Positions 53,007 to 61,490 of a stretch of 64,000 bases of DNA are shown in pieces. Origin of the DNA: Ruminococcus sp. GTDB taxonomy: Bacteria > Bacillota > Clostridia > Oscillospirales > Ruminococcaceae. Every line of letters starts with the position of its first letter. Within the stretch, counting starts at the first letter, position 1. The stretch covers positions 7,654 to 71,653 of the forward strand of contig JAAVHI010000026.1 of assembly GCA_014799785.1 (NCBI GenBank), in the 5' to 3' direction. The notes under the pieces were generated by a model, which was given only the letters and a program-made list of their open reading frames with translations, searched no databases and had not been told where the DNA came from. The translations under genes and the position numbers were made by a program.

Positions 53007-54053
53007 TTAATCGTGCCTGGTGTAAAATGTAGATTTACCATTGCCGTGGCGTTCTATGACCTTTTCCTGTGTCAGCTTATTCAAAGCGTTTTCAACAGAA
53101 GATTTTCCTATGGAGGGTGTAAGTTCCATGATTTCGCTCTTTGTAAATTTGCCTATTTTATTACTGATAGCTTTTCTCACAAGTTCTATAGCCGGAAGTT
53201 TTTCATCGAAAATATCTACACGACTTTCAAAATCACGGTAAGCAGAAAGAATAATGCCCCAAAAATATTTTACAAACGGTGTTGGATCATTGTCAGCAGT
53301 ATGCCAGCCAATTCCGCTTTGCTTCAACGCTTCGTAGTATTTTGCCTTGGTTTTCTCAATCTTGCTTTCTATGCTGATATAACGCCCTACAACATAACTG
53401 CAGCGGTAAAGCAGCAAGGTTGTGAGCAGTCTTGACATACGTCCGTTACCGTCATTAAAGGGGTGAATACACAAAAAATCATTGATGAAAATTGGAATCA
53501 ATACCAGTGAATCTACAATACAAGAATCAATAGCTCTATTAAAGCTTTCGCATATTGCATCGACAGCATCAGGTGTTTCATAAGGTTCAAGCGGCGTAAA
53601 TCGAACAAATTGTGTTCCGTCAGAATGAGTTTCAGTAATATAATTCTGTGTATTTTTAAATCTGCTGCCGATGGATTTTTCAGAGTATCGGTAAAGATCT
53701 CTGTGAAGCTGCAAAATATAGGAAGAACGGAGGGGGATATATTTATAATTTTCATGAATTGTGTTCAAAACATCACGATACCCCATGATTTCTTCCTCAT
53801 CTCGGTTATGTGGTGTTGTTTTTTCAAGGTATAATTGCTTCACTCTTGTACTCGTTATAACTATGCCTTCGATTTTATTTGACGCTTCGATACTCTGTAT
53901 CTTTGCCGTTTCAACAAGTTTATCTAAAGCAGCAGGCTTTTGTTTTAGATAAAGCTCCTGACGTCCTTTAAATTCGTGTATCTGAGCAACAAGTCCAAGA
54001 ACTTCGCTGTCCCAATGACAATCTTTCAAAAGGTCATAATTAAAGGTTCTCAT
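53007..54053 (-). CDS. Fic-family protein (self-inhibited class II)
   Basis: A 348-aa Fic AMP-transferase. N-terminal inhibitory motif SNKIEG (S58-G63, the (S/T)xxxE(G/N) pattern), active site HPFNDGNGR (197-205), and a C-terminal winged helix (KFTKSEIMELTPSIGKSSVENAL). Fic enzymes transfer AMP to a Tyr, Ser or Thr of a target protein. The inhibitory helix is built in, so a separate antitoxin is not required, yet a VbhA-like gene lies at 42641-42829. Promoter not clear. Confidence 0.95.
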   Translation of the reverse strand: MRTFNYDLLKDCHWDSEVLGLVAQIHEFKGRQELYLKQKPAALDKLVETAKIQSIEASNKIEGIVITSTRVKQLYLEKTTPHNRDEEEIMGYRDVLNTIHENYKYIPLRSSYILQLHRDLYRYSEKSIGSRFKNTQNYITETHSDGTQFVRFTPLEPYETPDAVDAICESFNRAIDSCIVDSLVLIPIFINDFLCIHPFNDGNGRMSRLLTTLLLYRCSYVVGRYISIESKIEKTKAKYYEALKQSGIGWHTADNDPTPFVKYFWGIILSAYRDFESRVDIFDEKLPAIELVRKAISNKIGKFTKSEIMELTPSIGKSSVENALNKLTQEKVIERHGNGKSTFYTRHD

Positions 54054-54308
54054 TTGCCTTCCTTCATTTCTTTCGCCTAATTATAACATTATATTGGGCG
54101 AAAGTCAAGAGCTTGTGAGCAAATTAAGCCCAAATTCTCTATAAAAATAGGCGAATAAGGTAAGAATTATTCATTGTATAGTAACTTTTCAAGCGATTTA
54201 CTGATTTTACGAATTTAATGATATAAGCGTTTTATATCCAATAATTTTGTAAAAATCAATAGTTTTTGGAGGAAATATCCAAAAAGTTTTTAAATAAGAA
54301 ATAAAAAA

Positions 54309-54351
54309 TGCCATAATTGTAATTTGTCACATAAAATCACAATTATGGCAT
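54309..54351. terminator. Hairpin terminator
   Basis: ATGCCATAATTGT / ACAATTATGGCAT with a 17-nt loop, just past the end of the DUF4143 ATPase gene. The rest of 54054-54371 is AT-rich with nothing recognised. Confidence 0.75.
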
Positions 54352-54371
54352 ACGAAATGCAAAAGACATTA

Positions 54372-55601
54372 TTAAATCATCCAAATCGGCACGATCAAAT
54401 TATCTTTGTCAAATGCTCCAAACTGCTCTGCCATACAAAGTAACGCACTTGTTCCGATCTCCAGCGGCGCTCTGTCAATAACACCGAAAGTTTTTATAAT
54501 GCGTTTATCAGGAGTTGCAGTTTTTTTGATTTCCAAAGGACAAAGCTTGCCGTCGCCCTCTATAATAACATCTATTTCCTTTGCGTCACGGTCACGATAA
54601 AAATAAAGATAAGGTTCAAGTGCTGCGTTTTGATAGCTTTTCATAATTTCAGATACAGTGAAGTTCTCAAGCAGCGCACCACCCATAGCTCCGCTTTCGG
54701 CTACTTCCGGTGACGACCACTTGGTAAGATAACATACAAGACCCGTGTCATAAAAGTATACCTTAGGCGTTTTAATAGTACGTTTCAGCACATTATTTGA
54801 GTATGGGTGCAGCAGAAAAATAATTCCCAAGGTTTCGAGTATGTTCACCCACGCCTTTGCTGTGATCATATCTATATCAGCATCGTCTGCAAGTGCTTTG
54901 TAATTCAGCAGCTGAGATGTTCTTGCGGCAACTGCGGTGACAAAGCGATTGAATTTCAGCACATCAACACTTACAGAAATATTTCTTACATCACGCTCCA
55001 CAAATGTGGAAATATATGATGAATAATAAATATTTCTGTCAGAAAATTGACCGCTTATGAGTCCCGGCATAGAGCCTCTCCAAATTTGCTCAAACATTTC
55101 AGGCGTTGATATAGGAGCAATATTCTTGCTTTCGGCAAGCAGCTTGTCAAAATTGGTAGAAAACGGTACACATTGAGCGCCGACAATTTCACGCCGTGAC
55201 ATGGGCGACATATGCAGCAGCGCAACGCGTCCTGCGAGAGACTCCTGTACGCCTTTCATCAGGCGAAATATTTGTGAGCCGGTCATCCAGAAATCACCCG
55301 GATTGTGGTGTTTGTCTATATGGATTTTGATATAAGTGAACAGTTCGGGCGCGTATTGTACCTCGTCAATCAGCACAGGCGGCTTGTGTATCTGTAGGAA
55401 AAGTGCAGGGTCGTTTTTTGCCATATCACGGACATTTAAATCGTCAAGTGATACATATTCACGCCCTATATTTTCTCTTTCTGCAAGTGATCGAAGCATA
55501 GTTGTTTTACCCGCCTGACGCGGACCAGTTAAGAGAATAGCAGAATATGATTTGCTTAATTCAAATATTTTATTTTCCATATGACGGCTGATGTATTCCA
55601 T
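54372..55601 (-). CDS. AAA_14/DUF4143 ATP-binding protein
   Basis: A 409-aa ATPase. AAA_14 domain with Walker A LLTGPRQAGKTT (about 24-35) and Walker B PPVLIDEVQYAPE, then a C-terminal DUF4143 domain (LETLGIIFLLHPYSNNVLKR, then KVYFYDTGLVCYLTKW and a nuclease-like EIDVIIEG...LCPLEIKKT). The family is widespread and often clustered with restriction or toxin genes; its function is not settled. Its last conserved stretch ends before the hairpin at 54309. Confidence 0.93.
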   Translation of the reverse strand: MEYISRHMENKIFELSKSYSAILLTGPRQAGKTTMLRSLAERENIGREYVSLDDLNVRDMAKNDPALFLQIHKPPVLIDEVQYAPELFTYIKIHIDKHHNPGDFWMTGSQIFRLMKGVQESLAGRVALLHMSPMSRREIVGAQCVPFSTNFDKLLAESKNIAPISTPEMFEQIWRGSMPGLISGQFSDRNIYYSSYISTFVERDVRNISVSVDVLKFNRFVTAVAARTSQLLNYKALADDADIDMITAKAWVNILETLGIIFLLHPYSNNVLKRTIKTPKVYFYDTGLVCYLTKWSSPEVAESGAMGGALLENFTVSEIMKSYQNAALEPYLYFYRDRDAKEIDVIIEGDGKLCPLEIKKTATPDKRIIKTFGVIDRAPLEIGTSALLCMAEQFGAFDKDNLIVPIWMI

Positions 55602-55848
55602 AATTTAATACCTCGCGTATTTCGGCAAATTTTAATATTATTTATATTATGGCCGAAGAATTGCTGGCTGTCAAGTTTTTTGGCAAATGAATTAGGTTGT
55701 TTAATCGAATGAAAAAACATTCGGAGATTCCAAACGTTATGATTTCTTATACATTATATGATACTGACAAAAAACCTCTGTTAAGAAAAAAGGTGTGCGC
55801 TATACAATATGGCAGTACAGCGCAGTATGAAAAGTCAGTGACATTTAG

Positions 55849-56016
55849 GGAAATGTTGATTTGGACTATTGCTATGCGGACTATATTGGAGGGACGGTGG
55901 ATTTAGATAATACTTTGGCGACTAAGACGTATCAGAGTAATGTAAAACTCCCTATACGTATGACAGTTAGCTTTTGTATTTTTCTTATCAAATCACTTTT
56001 TTGTTATATTTTATAA
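55849..56016 (+). pseudogene. Possible gene remnant
   Basis: A 55-codon open stretch without a start (VDLDYCYADYIGGTVDLD, then NTLATKTYQSNVKLPIRM) that reads like protein. It follows a 69-codon frame at 55697-55906 in another phase. Together they may be a frameshifted fragment. No family was recognised. Confidence 0.25.
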
Positions 56017-56053
56017 AGATTTTTGTCGGAATGCACAAAAATGTCAAAATTTG

Positions 56054-56082
56054 TTGCAAACTCGATTGACGTGTATTATAAT
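56054..56082 (+). promoter_or_regulatory. Promoter of the radical SAM group
   Basis: TTGCAA (56054-56059), 17 bp, TATAAT (56077-56082). The next start codon is at 56333, leaving a leader of about 245 nt with no gene seen. Confidence 0.65.
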
Positions 56083-56332
56083 TTGGTAAAGAACCAATTT
56101 AAGTGGTTATTAATGACATAATTATGTGTAGCTTTTAGAGAACTGTGAATATGTGTTATTAATGCAGAGGGATAAAAATTATAACTTAATAAAGGTAAAT
56201 TATGCTGAAATAAAGAAAAAGTGAAATATTCAAATTGAGGATATAAAGTATATATTTAGAGTAGTTGTTTTGTAAACTCAAATTTCTACTGTGTGTTTAC
56301 AGAAATTGCATTATGGTAAAGGAGACTATAAA

Positions 56333-56782
56333 ATGTTTAAGCTAATTGAGGCTATTAATGAAAATTCCCAAATTAGAATTCAAGGAAAGGATTACAAGGT
56401 TCTTGCAAAGGTATTCTATGTGACCGAGAGTGAAACAGAAAAGTGGTACGCTAAAATTCAGATGCAGGATCATTATGTTTTAGTAATTTCACCGTATGAT
56501 AACTATATGTATTTTGGATATGTAGGGGACGTTATGCAGTGTGATTTTCCAAGTCCTGAAACTCTAGAATTTAAAGGTAATCTTTATAAAAAAGATGCAG
56601 AGGATTACCAAATAGTCAAAGAATTCGTTTTCGGCAATTATTTGACTATGGAAGGCGAAGTAAAGTTCTCGGACTACAGTTGTGAAGATAAAATTATCAG
56701 TTTGGGACTGCTATCAAGAACAGGGGAAAGAGCTGACGTGTATGCAGATGTGATTGAGATTGGAGATATTGAAGTAATCTAG
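56333..56782 (+). CDS. Hypothetical protein upstream of the radical SAM gene
   Basis: A 149-aa soluble protein, beta-rich, starting MFKLIEAINENSQIRIQGKDYKV. The layout resembles DUF4178-type proteins, but this is weak. RBS AAAGGAG 7 nt upstream of ATG 56333. It is followed by a membrane protein and a radical SAM enzyme on the same strand, with short gaps. Confidence 0.5.
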   Translation: MFKLIEAINENSQIRIQGKDYKVLAKVFYVTESETEKWYAKIQMQDHYVLVISPYDNYMYFGYVGDVMQCDFPSPETLEFKGNLYKKDAEDYQIVKEFVFGNYLTMEGEVKFSDYSCEDKIISLGLLSRTGERADVYADVIEIGDIEVI

Positions 56783-56810
56783 AACGAAGAAATGAGAGGA
56801 GGAACCGTGC

Positions 56811-57500
56811 ATGAAATTTAATAATAATAAGAACTTTTCTGCTAATAGGAAAAGTATAATTATTCGTTTGTGTGCGGTTGTTTTTATTGTAGTTATAGGT
56901 TTTGTGATACTGGCATTAATTATTCCTTACTCTAACCAAGCGGTAAAATCAATGACTATAAATGAGGTTATTGCCAGTACTACTTTATTTATTTCATTAG
57001 GAACCATTGTTATAAAAATCTCAGAAAATGTTTTAAGACAAAATTTCACAGCAAAAAGAAAACTTACAATTGAAACTAAATCACAAGACAATTACGCAAT
57101 CATAACATGTCGTATTGAAAATTGTAGCAAAAAAAGGATAATTCCTCAAAATATTTATTTAATGGTTGAGGCTGGAATAGAAAAAGATGGTATAATTGAT
57201 TTTCCATATTTATTGAAGCATGAGGAAGGCGAATTTGATTGTGTATTTGCAAGTCTATGTAAGCAAGGTGGATTTATTTGTCTTCCAGATCATCTTTTAG
57301 AAGATGATTTCAAAGCACAGTATAGAAAAATTATCAAGTTGAAACAACTGAGTTCAGAAACAATTATGTTTATTGATCCTGGAGAAGAATTTTCAGAAGA
57401 CGTAATATTAAAATTAGAGAAAGGTATTTATAAAGCTACCATTGTTTGGACTTCAGTCGAGGAAGATTGTATTTGTGGAACAAAACAATTTGTTATATAG
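56811..57500 (+). CDS. Membrane protein, hypothetical
   Basis: A 229-aa protein with two N-terminal TM helices (about 16-38 and 50-68) and a soluble domain of about 150 residues (YAIITCRIENCSKKRIIPQN) with immunoglobulin-like beta pattern. RBS AGGAGGAACC. It ends 17 bp before the radical SAM start. Function unknown. Confidence 0.55.
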   Translation: MKFNNNKNFSANRKSIIIRLCAVVFIVVIGFVILALIIPYSNQAVKSMTINEVIASTTLFISLGTIVIKISENVLRQNFTAKRKLTIETKSQDNYAIITCRIENCSKKRIIPQNIYLMVEAGIEKDGIIDFPYLLKHEEGEFDCVFASLCKQGGFICLPDHLLEDDFKAQYRKIIKLKQLSSETIMFIDPGEEFSEDVILKLEKGIYKATIVWTSVEEDCICGTKQFVI

Positions 57501-57517
57501 TAGAATGGGATGAATTT

Positions 57518-58528
57518 ATGATTGAATATTTTCCGTGGTCAAAAAAGATATTAGAAGAATCAATATCCTCATATAAAAATGGAATGCTTCCTATACTGGA
57601 TCTGGAGTTAGGAGGATGCTGTAATTTAAATTGCATATATTGTGATTCTCCTAATAGATTTAAAAAATTTACTTCTATGAACAAAGTAAAGGAGTTTATT
57701 CAATCTGGGCATTTTACATGGATTTTTATATGTGGTTTAGGAGAGCCTACATTTGCAGAAAACAAAGCATACTTATTAGATATTTTAGAATTGTGCAAAA
57801 AGCATGGGGTGAAATGCTCCATGTTTACCAACTTGTTAGATTTTGATGATAAGTTGTTTGATTATGTAATAGATGATGTTCTGTATGTGATGTTTAAATT
57901 GGATAGCTTCGAAGAAGAAAAAATTAAGAAATTGTATGGTAATCAGAAAATCAACTTTGAACAACTGCAGGATAATATTCAGAGATTGATTCAAATGACT
58001 AAGGAAAATGACGGATATACAAATGTTTGTGCATCTATAGTTCCGACAACACTTAACTTTGATGAGTTGCCAAAGATAATTTCGTTTTGTGACAGGAATA
58101 ATATATTTCCGTTAATTGGCGATTTGGAAAATTCCGGCAAAGGGCAAGATGTTTACTTAGAATTGAAACTATCTGATGATCAACTTAATAAAGTAAAGCA
58201 TCTATTTAATGAGGACTATGCAATACCAATATGTCCCTCTGTATTGTGCGGAATACACATTTTGCATGATGGAACGGTAGCACTTGATCAAAGCACAGGT
58301 TTATCTTGTCATTGGTTTTGGTTGACTGAACCTTGTGTTTATAAAATGAAAAATATATTCGAATTCTCATCGTACAATGAAATTACGGATGAAATTATAT
58401 CTTATAGATATAAAAGGATTCCAGAAGTTAAAAAAATAGTAGGCGGATTAGATAATTTGGTTTTTGGAGGGTGCGGTGGTGACATCAAAACATTGTTAGA
58501 AGAATATATAAAATTACATTGTTTGTAG
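57518..58528 (+). CDS. Radical SAM protein
   Basis: A 336-aa radical SAM enzyme. The 4Fe-4S motif CNLNCIYC (C35, C39, C42) and the GEPT motif after strand 2 are present. The C-terminal region has Cys residues (ICPSVLCGIHI, SCHWFWLTEPCVYKM) that could hold an auxiliary cluster, SPASM-like but not a clear match. The substrate is unknown; no obvious precursor peptide was seen nearby. The ATG at 57518 is chosen because the rSAM family start MIEYFPWSKK follows directly. It is terminated by a hairpin at 58536. Confidence 0.85.
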   Translation: MIEYFPWSKKILEESISSYKNGMLPILDLELGGCCNLNCIYCDSPNRFKKFTSMNKVKEFIQSGHFTWIFICGLGEPTFAENKAYLLDILELCKKHGVKCSMFTNLLDFDDKLFDYVIDDVLYVMFKLDSFEEEKIKKLYGNQKINFEQLQDNIQRLIQMTKENDGYTNVCASIVPTTLNFDELPKIISFCDRNNIFPLIGDLENSGKGQDVYLELKLSDDQLNKVKHLFNEDYAIPICPSVLCGIHILHDGTVALDQSTGLSCHWFWLTEPCVYKMKNIFEFSSYNEITDEIISYRYKRIPEVKKIVGGLDNLVFGGCGGDIKTLLEEYIKLHCL

Positions 58529-58535
58529 TTTTTAA

Positions 58536-58567
58536 GACGGGATTTCAAAAGTGAAGTCCCGTTTTTA
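58536..58567 (+). terminator. Terminator
   Basis: GACGGGATTT / AAGTCCCGTTTTTA with a short loop and T run directly after the radical SAM gene. Confidence 0.8.
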
Positions 58568-58765
58568 TGAATTGTCCATGGTTACTTTCAGAGAATAAAA
58601 CGGTGGCGGATTAAACCGAACAAACCTACAAACAAAAGATATTTATTCTATTCTCTCATGCCAAATAGTATTTACAATAAATCAAGCATAGTTTGTTTCT
58701 TACAAAGTTATAGTAGAATGTTATACAATGGGAAATACATTAAGTAGTTAGTGAGGTTATATATT

Positions 58766-59728
58766 ATGCTAAAACAGCCTAAAGAGATTAGAAGAATTTA
58801 CATGGTATCGTCAGCAGCATTTAGTACAGCTTCTTGTGTATATGGTTGGGCTGCGCCTTTAGGAGCTATGTTAGGCTTAGTTGTAAATTTAACTGAAGAT
58901 AGTAAAAACGATAATATAAAAGATTTTTCTAATGCGGTAGAAACAGCATTAGAACGAACAAAAAGAAGTATGTCTTCTGAATCAAAGCAACGTATATTAG
59001 AAGAATTGTGTGAGATTGAGATTGAACCAGACACATTAAGAGAATTGATAAAAGAAACTGAATCATATAGAAAATATTATTGTACGGAAAATGATGCACA
59101 GGAAATTATAAATGTGTTTGAAATGCACTTTAGAGAGGAAATAGCTAAATCACCCCAGCTTAGTAATTTATATATTTTGTCAACAGGTGTTGTCACATTG
59201 GACAAATTAAAAATAATAGTTGATGGTCTTGAAGAAAGCAATAAAAAGTTAGACGAAATACAAAGTGAGGTTTCAGGCATAAGAAAAATGCTTGAAAAAG
59301 CAAAAATAGTATGTATTGAATGTTTAAATAGTATCGCTTTTATTTTAGTTTCTATGTCAGTTTTTGCAGGGTTCTGTATTTTTAGTGATTATCCTTATGA
59401 TAAAACATTGGTTTTAATTGCTCCTTTTTGTTATGGAATATCGGATTTTCTTATATTTTTTCTCAATAAAAAAATGTGTATTAATAAAGAAATGCGTATT
59501 AATCTATTAAATAGGAATATTACAATACCGTATTTTTCAGCTAAATATAATAAAATTTGGAGAATAATAGTATCTCCTATGATTTCAATTGTCTTGACAG
59601 TATCCTGTTTTTGGCTGATGATTTTGGTGCTAAATATAAATAGAGACATTTCTTTTTTCCCTACATATGGATTGATCGTTGGAAACGTTATAAGCATTAT
59701 TTTTAAAAATATTTGGCTTGATGCATAA
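58766..59728 (+). CDS. Multi-pass membrane protein, hypothetical
   Basis: A 320-aa protein. An N-terminal hydrophobic hairpin (about 14-38), a helical cytoplasmic region with a coiled coil (EESNKKLDEIQSEVSGIRKMLEKA), and four C-terminal TM helices (about 190-315). This outline fits membrane effectors of defence systems, but no family was recognised. It is the last island gene before the right att-like site. Confidence 0.5.
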   Translation: MLKQPKEIRRIYMVSSAAFSTASCVYGWAAPLGAMLGLVVNLTEDSKNDNIKDFSNAVETALERTKRSMSSESKQRILEELCEIEIEPDTLRELIKETESYRKYYCTENDAQEIINVFEMHFREEIAKSPQLSNLYILSTGVVTLDKLKIIVDGLEESNKKLDEIQSEVSGIRKMLEKAKIVCIECLNSIAFILVSMSVFAGFCIFSDYPYDKTLVLIAPFCYGISDFLIFFLNKKMCINKEMRINLLNRNITIPYFSAKYNKIWRIIVSPMISIVLTVSCFWLMILVLNINRDISFFPTYGLIVGNVISIIFKNIWLDA

Positions 59729-59807
59729 AATTCGTAAGTATATTTCTGTGTGATTGTAACACCTAATTTAAACTAAGCTTTTGAGAGCTTAATTTTTCGC
59801 TGTTAAT

Positions 59808-59852
59808 ATAGACCAACGGTCTATTGACGTACTAAAACGTCTATGGTATAAT
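59808..59852 (+). promoter_or_regulatory. Promoter with TetR-type operator facing the right end
   Basis: TTGACG (59824-59829), 17 bp, TATAAT (59847-59852). A palindrome ATAGACC-AAC-GGTCTAT (59808-59824) covers the -35 edge, and a second, GACGT...ACGTC, lies in the spacer. The first matches the style of LmrA/YxaF-type TetR boxes. No TetR gene is present nearby. Confidence 0.7.
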
Positions 59853-59901
59853 ATAATTACAGACAAAATAAAACTTAATTAAGAATATTGGATTTGAATA
59901 A

Positions 59902-60051
59902 ATGAAATACGCTATTGTGATGATTTTGTTGTTTATATGTTGTAAAGTGTATGTGGGTTCATCCCGGTACGCCTCATCTCCACCATCGGGGAGGCCCCCG
60001 CAGGCAGACCGTCTTGACTTGTTCAGGACGGTTTTCTTTTTTACGCGGTAA
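59902..60051 (+). CDS. Possible 49-aa ORF spanning the right att site
   Basis: ATG at 59902 opens MKYAIVMILLFICCKVYVG..., a signal-like hydrophobic start, then Pro/Arg-rich codons across the att site and the old terminator. It has no good RBS and is probably a chance ORF made by integration, driven by the promoter just upstream. Confidence 0.2.
   Translation: MKYAIVMILLFICCKVYVGSSRYASSPPSGRPPQADRLDLFRTVFFFTR
59974..59985 (+). other. Putative attR
   Basis: TCATCTCCACCA, identical to the last 12 nt of tmRNA. It is preceded by GGGTTC as in the tmRNA T arm, though the intervening bases differ. To its right, a terminator-like ACCGTCTT...AGGACGGT hairpin (60008-60044) may be the original ssrA terminator. 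Confidence 0.6.
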
Positions 60052-60077
60052 GTTAAAAGCTTAAAAACTATTTTGCA

Positions 60078-60230
60078 CATATACAAATTTGTGATGCCGC
60101 AGACGTTAAGTCTGCGGATTTTTTTCTGTCCTTGATTATAGTATAACTGTATACCATGTATATTTTATGATATTTATATGTATATAATGTAAAAATTAGC
60201 ACTCTTGATTTAAGAGTGCTAATTTTTTAT
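60078..60230 (+). repeat. Conserved non-coding repeat, right copy
   Basis: Nearly identical to 21520-21664: terminator hairpin CCGCAGAC/GTCTGCGG (60097-60117), TTGATTATAGTATAACTGTA, and an exact CIRCE sequence, TTAGCACTC-N9-GAGTGCTAA (60196-60222). It borders a decayed copy of the same neighbouring gene. Confidence 0.9.
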
Positions 60231-60603
60231 TGTATGTTGAGGCGTTCGCAGTCTAGTACAAGTACGCGGAATTTATCATGCCCTTCCAGTATTTTTCGTT
60301 CGTAGTCATAGCGTTTAACGTTTGTATTCTTGCTGGCTGTACGAGTTTTAATAACGCCATTTTCCTCCAGAACATCACGTACAAAAGCCTGTTTGCTGAG
60401 GTCAAGATACTCATGACGATCTTTTAGGTAATTTGTAAACTTGTCGTAAAAGTTATTTCCAATGGTGTTTTTTAGGTAAATTTTGTTCTTTTTACGGTCT
60501 ATCCGGCCAATGTCGGAATCCGTACCCGATTCAGTGTCAATTATAGCGTTATTATCTGTCTGAGTCTTTAAAAAAGCTGAAAATTCTGAGAGAGCTGTAG
60601 AAT
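60227..60603 (-). pseudogene. C-terminal remnant of a 694-aa-type protein
   Basis: About 125 codons align in order with the end of the intact gene at 21663-23747: a TDSDIGRIDRKKNKIYL-like stretch, LSKQAFVRDV, KRYDYERKI, and a final LVLDCERLNIQ. The similarity stops near 60603. No 5' part is present. A short piece of the gene's upstream flank recurs at about 60805-60845. Confidence 0.8.
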
Positions 60604-60857
60604 TAATTATAATGAATTTTGATAGTTCATTAATTATATTTTGATTACTATTCAGATATTTCCTTAATATGCGGTAGAATTTTCATAATTTTTTCTTTGT
60701 AAAAAATGGTTTTTATTATTAAAAGAGAAATTTTATTCATATTTTGGTATATCATAGAAAGTCAATTATTTTTAAATATTTATAAAAACAATGTATAGTA
60801 TATAACACATATACAGGCAATTTATAGAAAAATATACGCATTTTTTTGCTATCTGAA

Positions 60858-60945
60858 TATGTCCTAAATATTGCTGCCATATAGGGACAATCACAGTGAT
60901 GACACCATTCCGGGTCTGTATGACCTGCTTGGGTTTAAATTGTAA
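60858..60945 (+). pseudogene. Remnant of the Rep-like protein C-terminus
   Basis: TATCTGAATATGTCC and then PYRDNHSDDTIPGLYDLLGF match the last 30 codons of the gene ending at 27201, with an internal stop. It sits in the same relative order as in the intact island. Confidence 0.8.
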
Positions 60946-60970
60946 GATATATTTGGCGGTGTGAATTATA

Positions 60971-61041
60971 CACATAAAATCCCATTTCCTTTGTGAGTAA
61001 AACCTTTGGAAATGGGATTTTGTGTCCTTGCGGGACACCAC
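60971..61041. repeat. Hairpin plus GTGTCC palindrome, copy 3
   Basis: Arms CATAAAATCCCATTTCC and GGAAATGGGATTTTGTG pair perfectly, followed by GTGTCCTTGCGGGACACCAC. Relative to copy 1 the stem has compensatory base changes. Confidence 0.85.
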
Positions 61042-61127
61042 ATTTTCTGCGGAGAATGTATAATGAATATGTACACTTTTATCAAATTATGTCAGAAAAA
61101 TTTATTTGGTATCATTAATATATCATA

Positions 61128-61156
61128 TTGACACCATTTGAAATTTATGATATAAT
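61128..61156 (+). promoter_or_regulatory. Promoter, paralogue of the lipoprotein promoter
   Basis: TTGACA (61128-61133), 17 bp, TATAAT (61151-61156), in a segment that aligns with 30063-30098. It now drives a broken ORF and probably the zinc-ribbon operon. Confidence 0.85.
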
Positions 61157-61270
61157 GGAAAAATCACAATTTGTAAATTTATGCAGAACGGCGTTTATAT
61201 GCGCTGTATTGGTTTGAGAAATAATTAACGGTCCATAAAAATTATATGAAGGAGTTTTAAAGCATGAAAA

Positions 61271-61465
61271 AATAACTGCATTACAGTAACAGATTATAAC
61301 GGCAGCGGCACAAATATCACTATTCCTGCGGAAACTGACGGTAATCCCGTGACGGAAAAATTTAAAACAGAAGCAGAAACGGCAGAGTTGTATGTTTTTT
61401 TTCCGCCAAGGGTAACAGAAAAATATTATTTAGACAACCCGGAAAATGGTTTTATTATTAATTAA
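61271..61465 (+). pseudogene. Fragment of an LRR_5/BspA-like protein
   Basis: The open frame after a broken start (ATG 61264 meets a stop after three codons) reads ITVTDYNGSGTNITIPAE, a unit typical of BspA-type leucine-rich surface proteins. It ends TEKYYLDNPENGFIIN. The start and most repeats are missing. Confidence 0.6.
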
Positions 61466-61490
61466 AGTTTCATATTAAGGAGGTATAAAA

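Noticed and set aside
57518..58528. Prokaryotic viperin
   Set aside because: The radical SAM motif is present, but the viperin-typical sequence around it and the overall pattern were not recognised.
21508..59985. Conjugative relaxase, coupling protein or oriT in the island
   Set aside because: No MOB, VirD4 or T4SS motifs were recognised. The Rep-like gene at 26143 was not assigned relaxase activity. The island is described as integrative without evidence of self-transfer.
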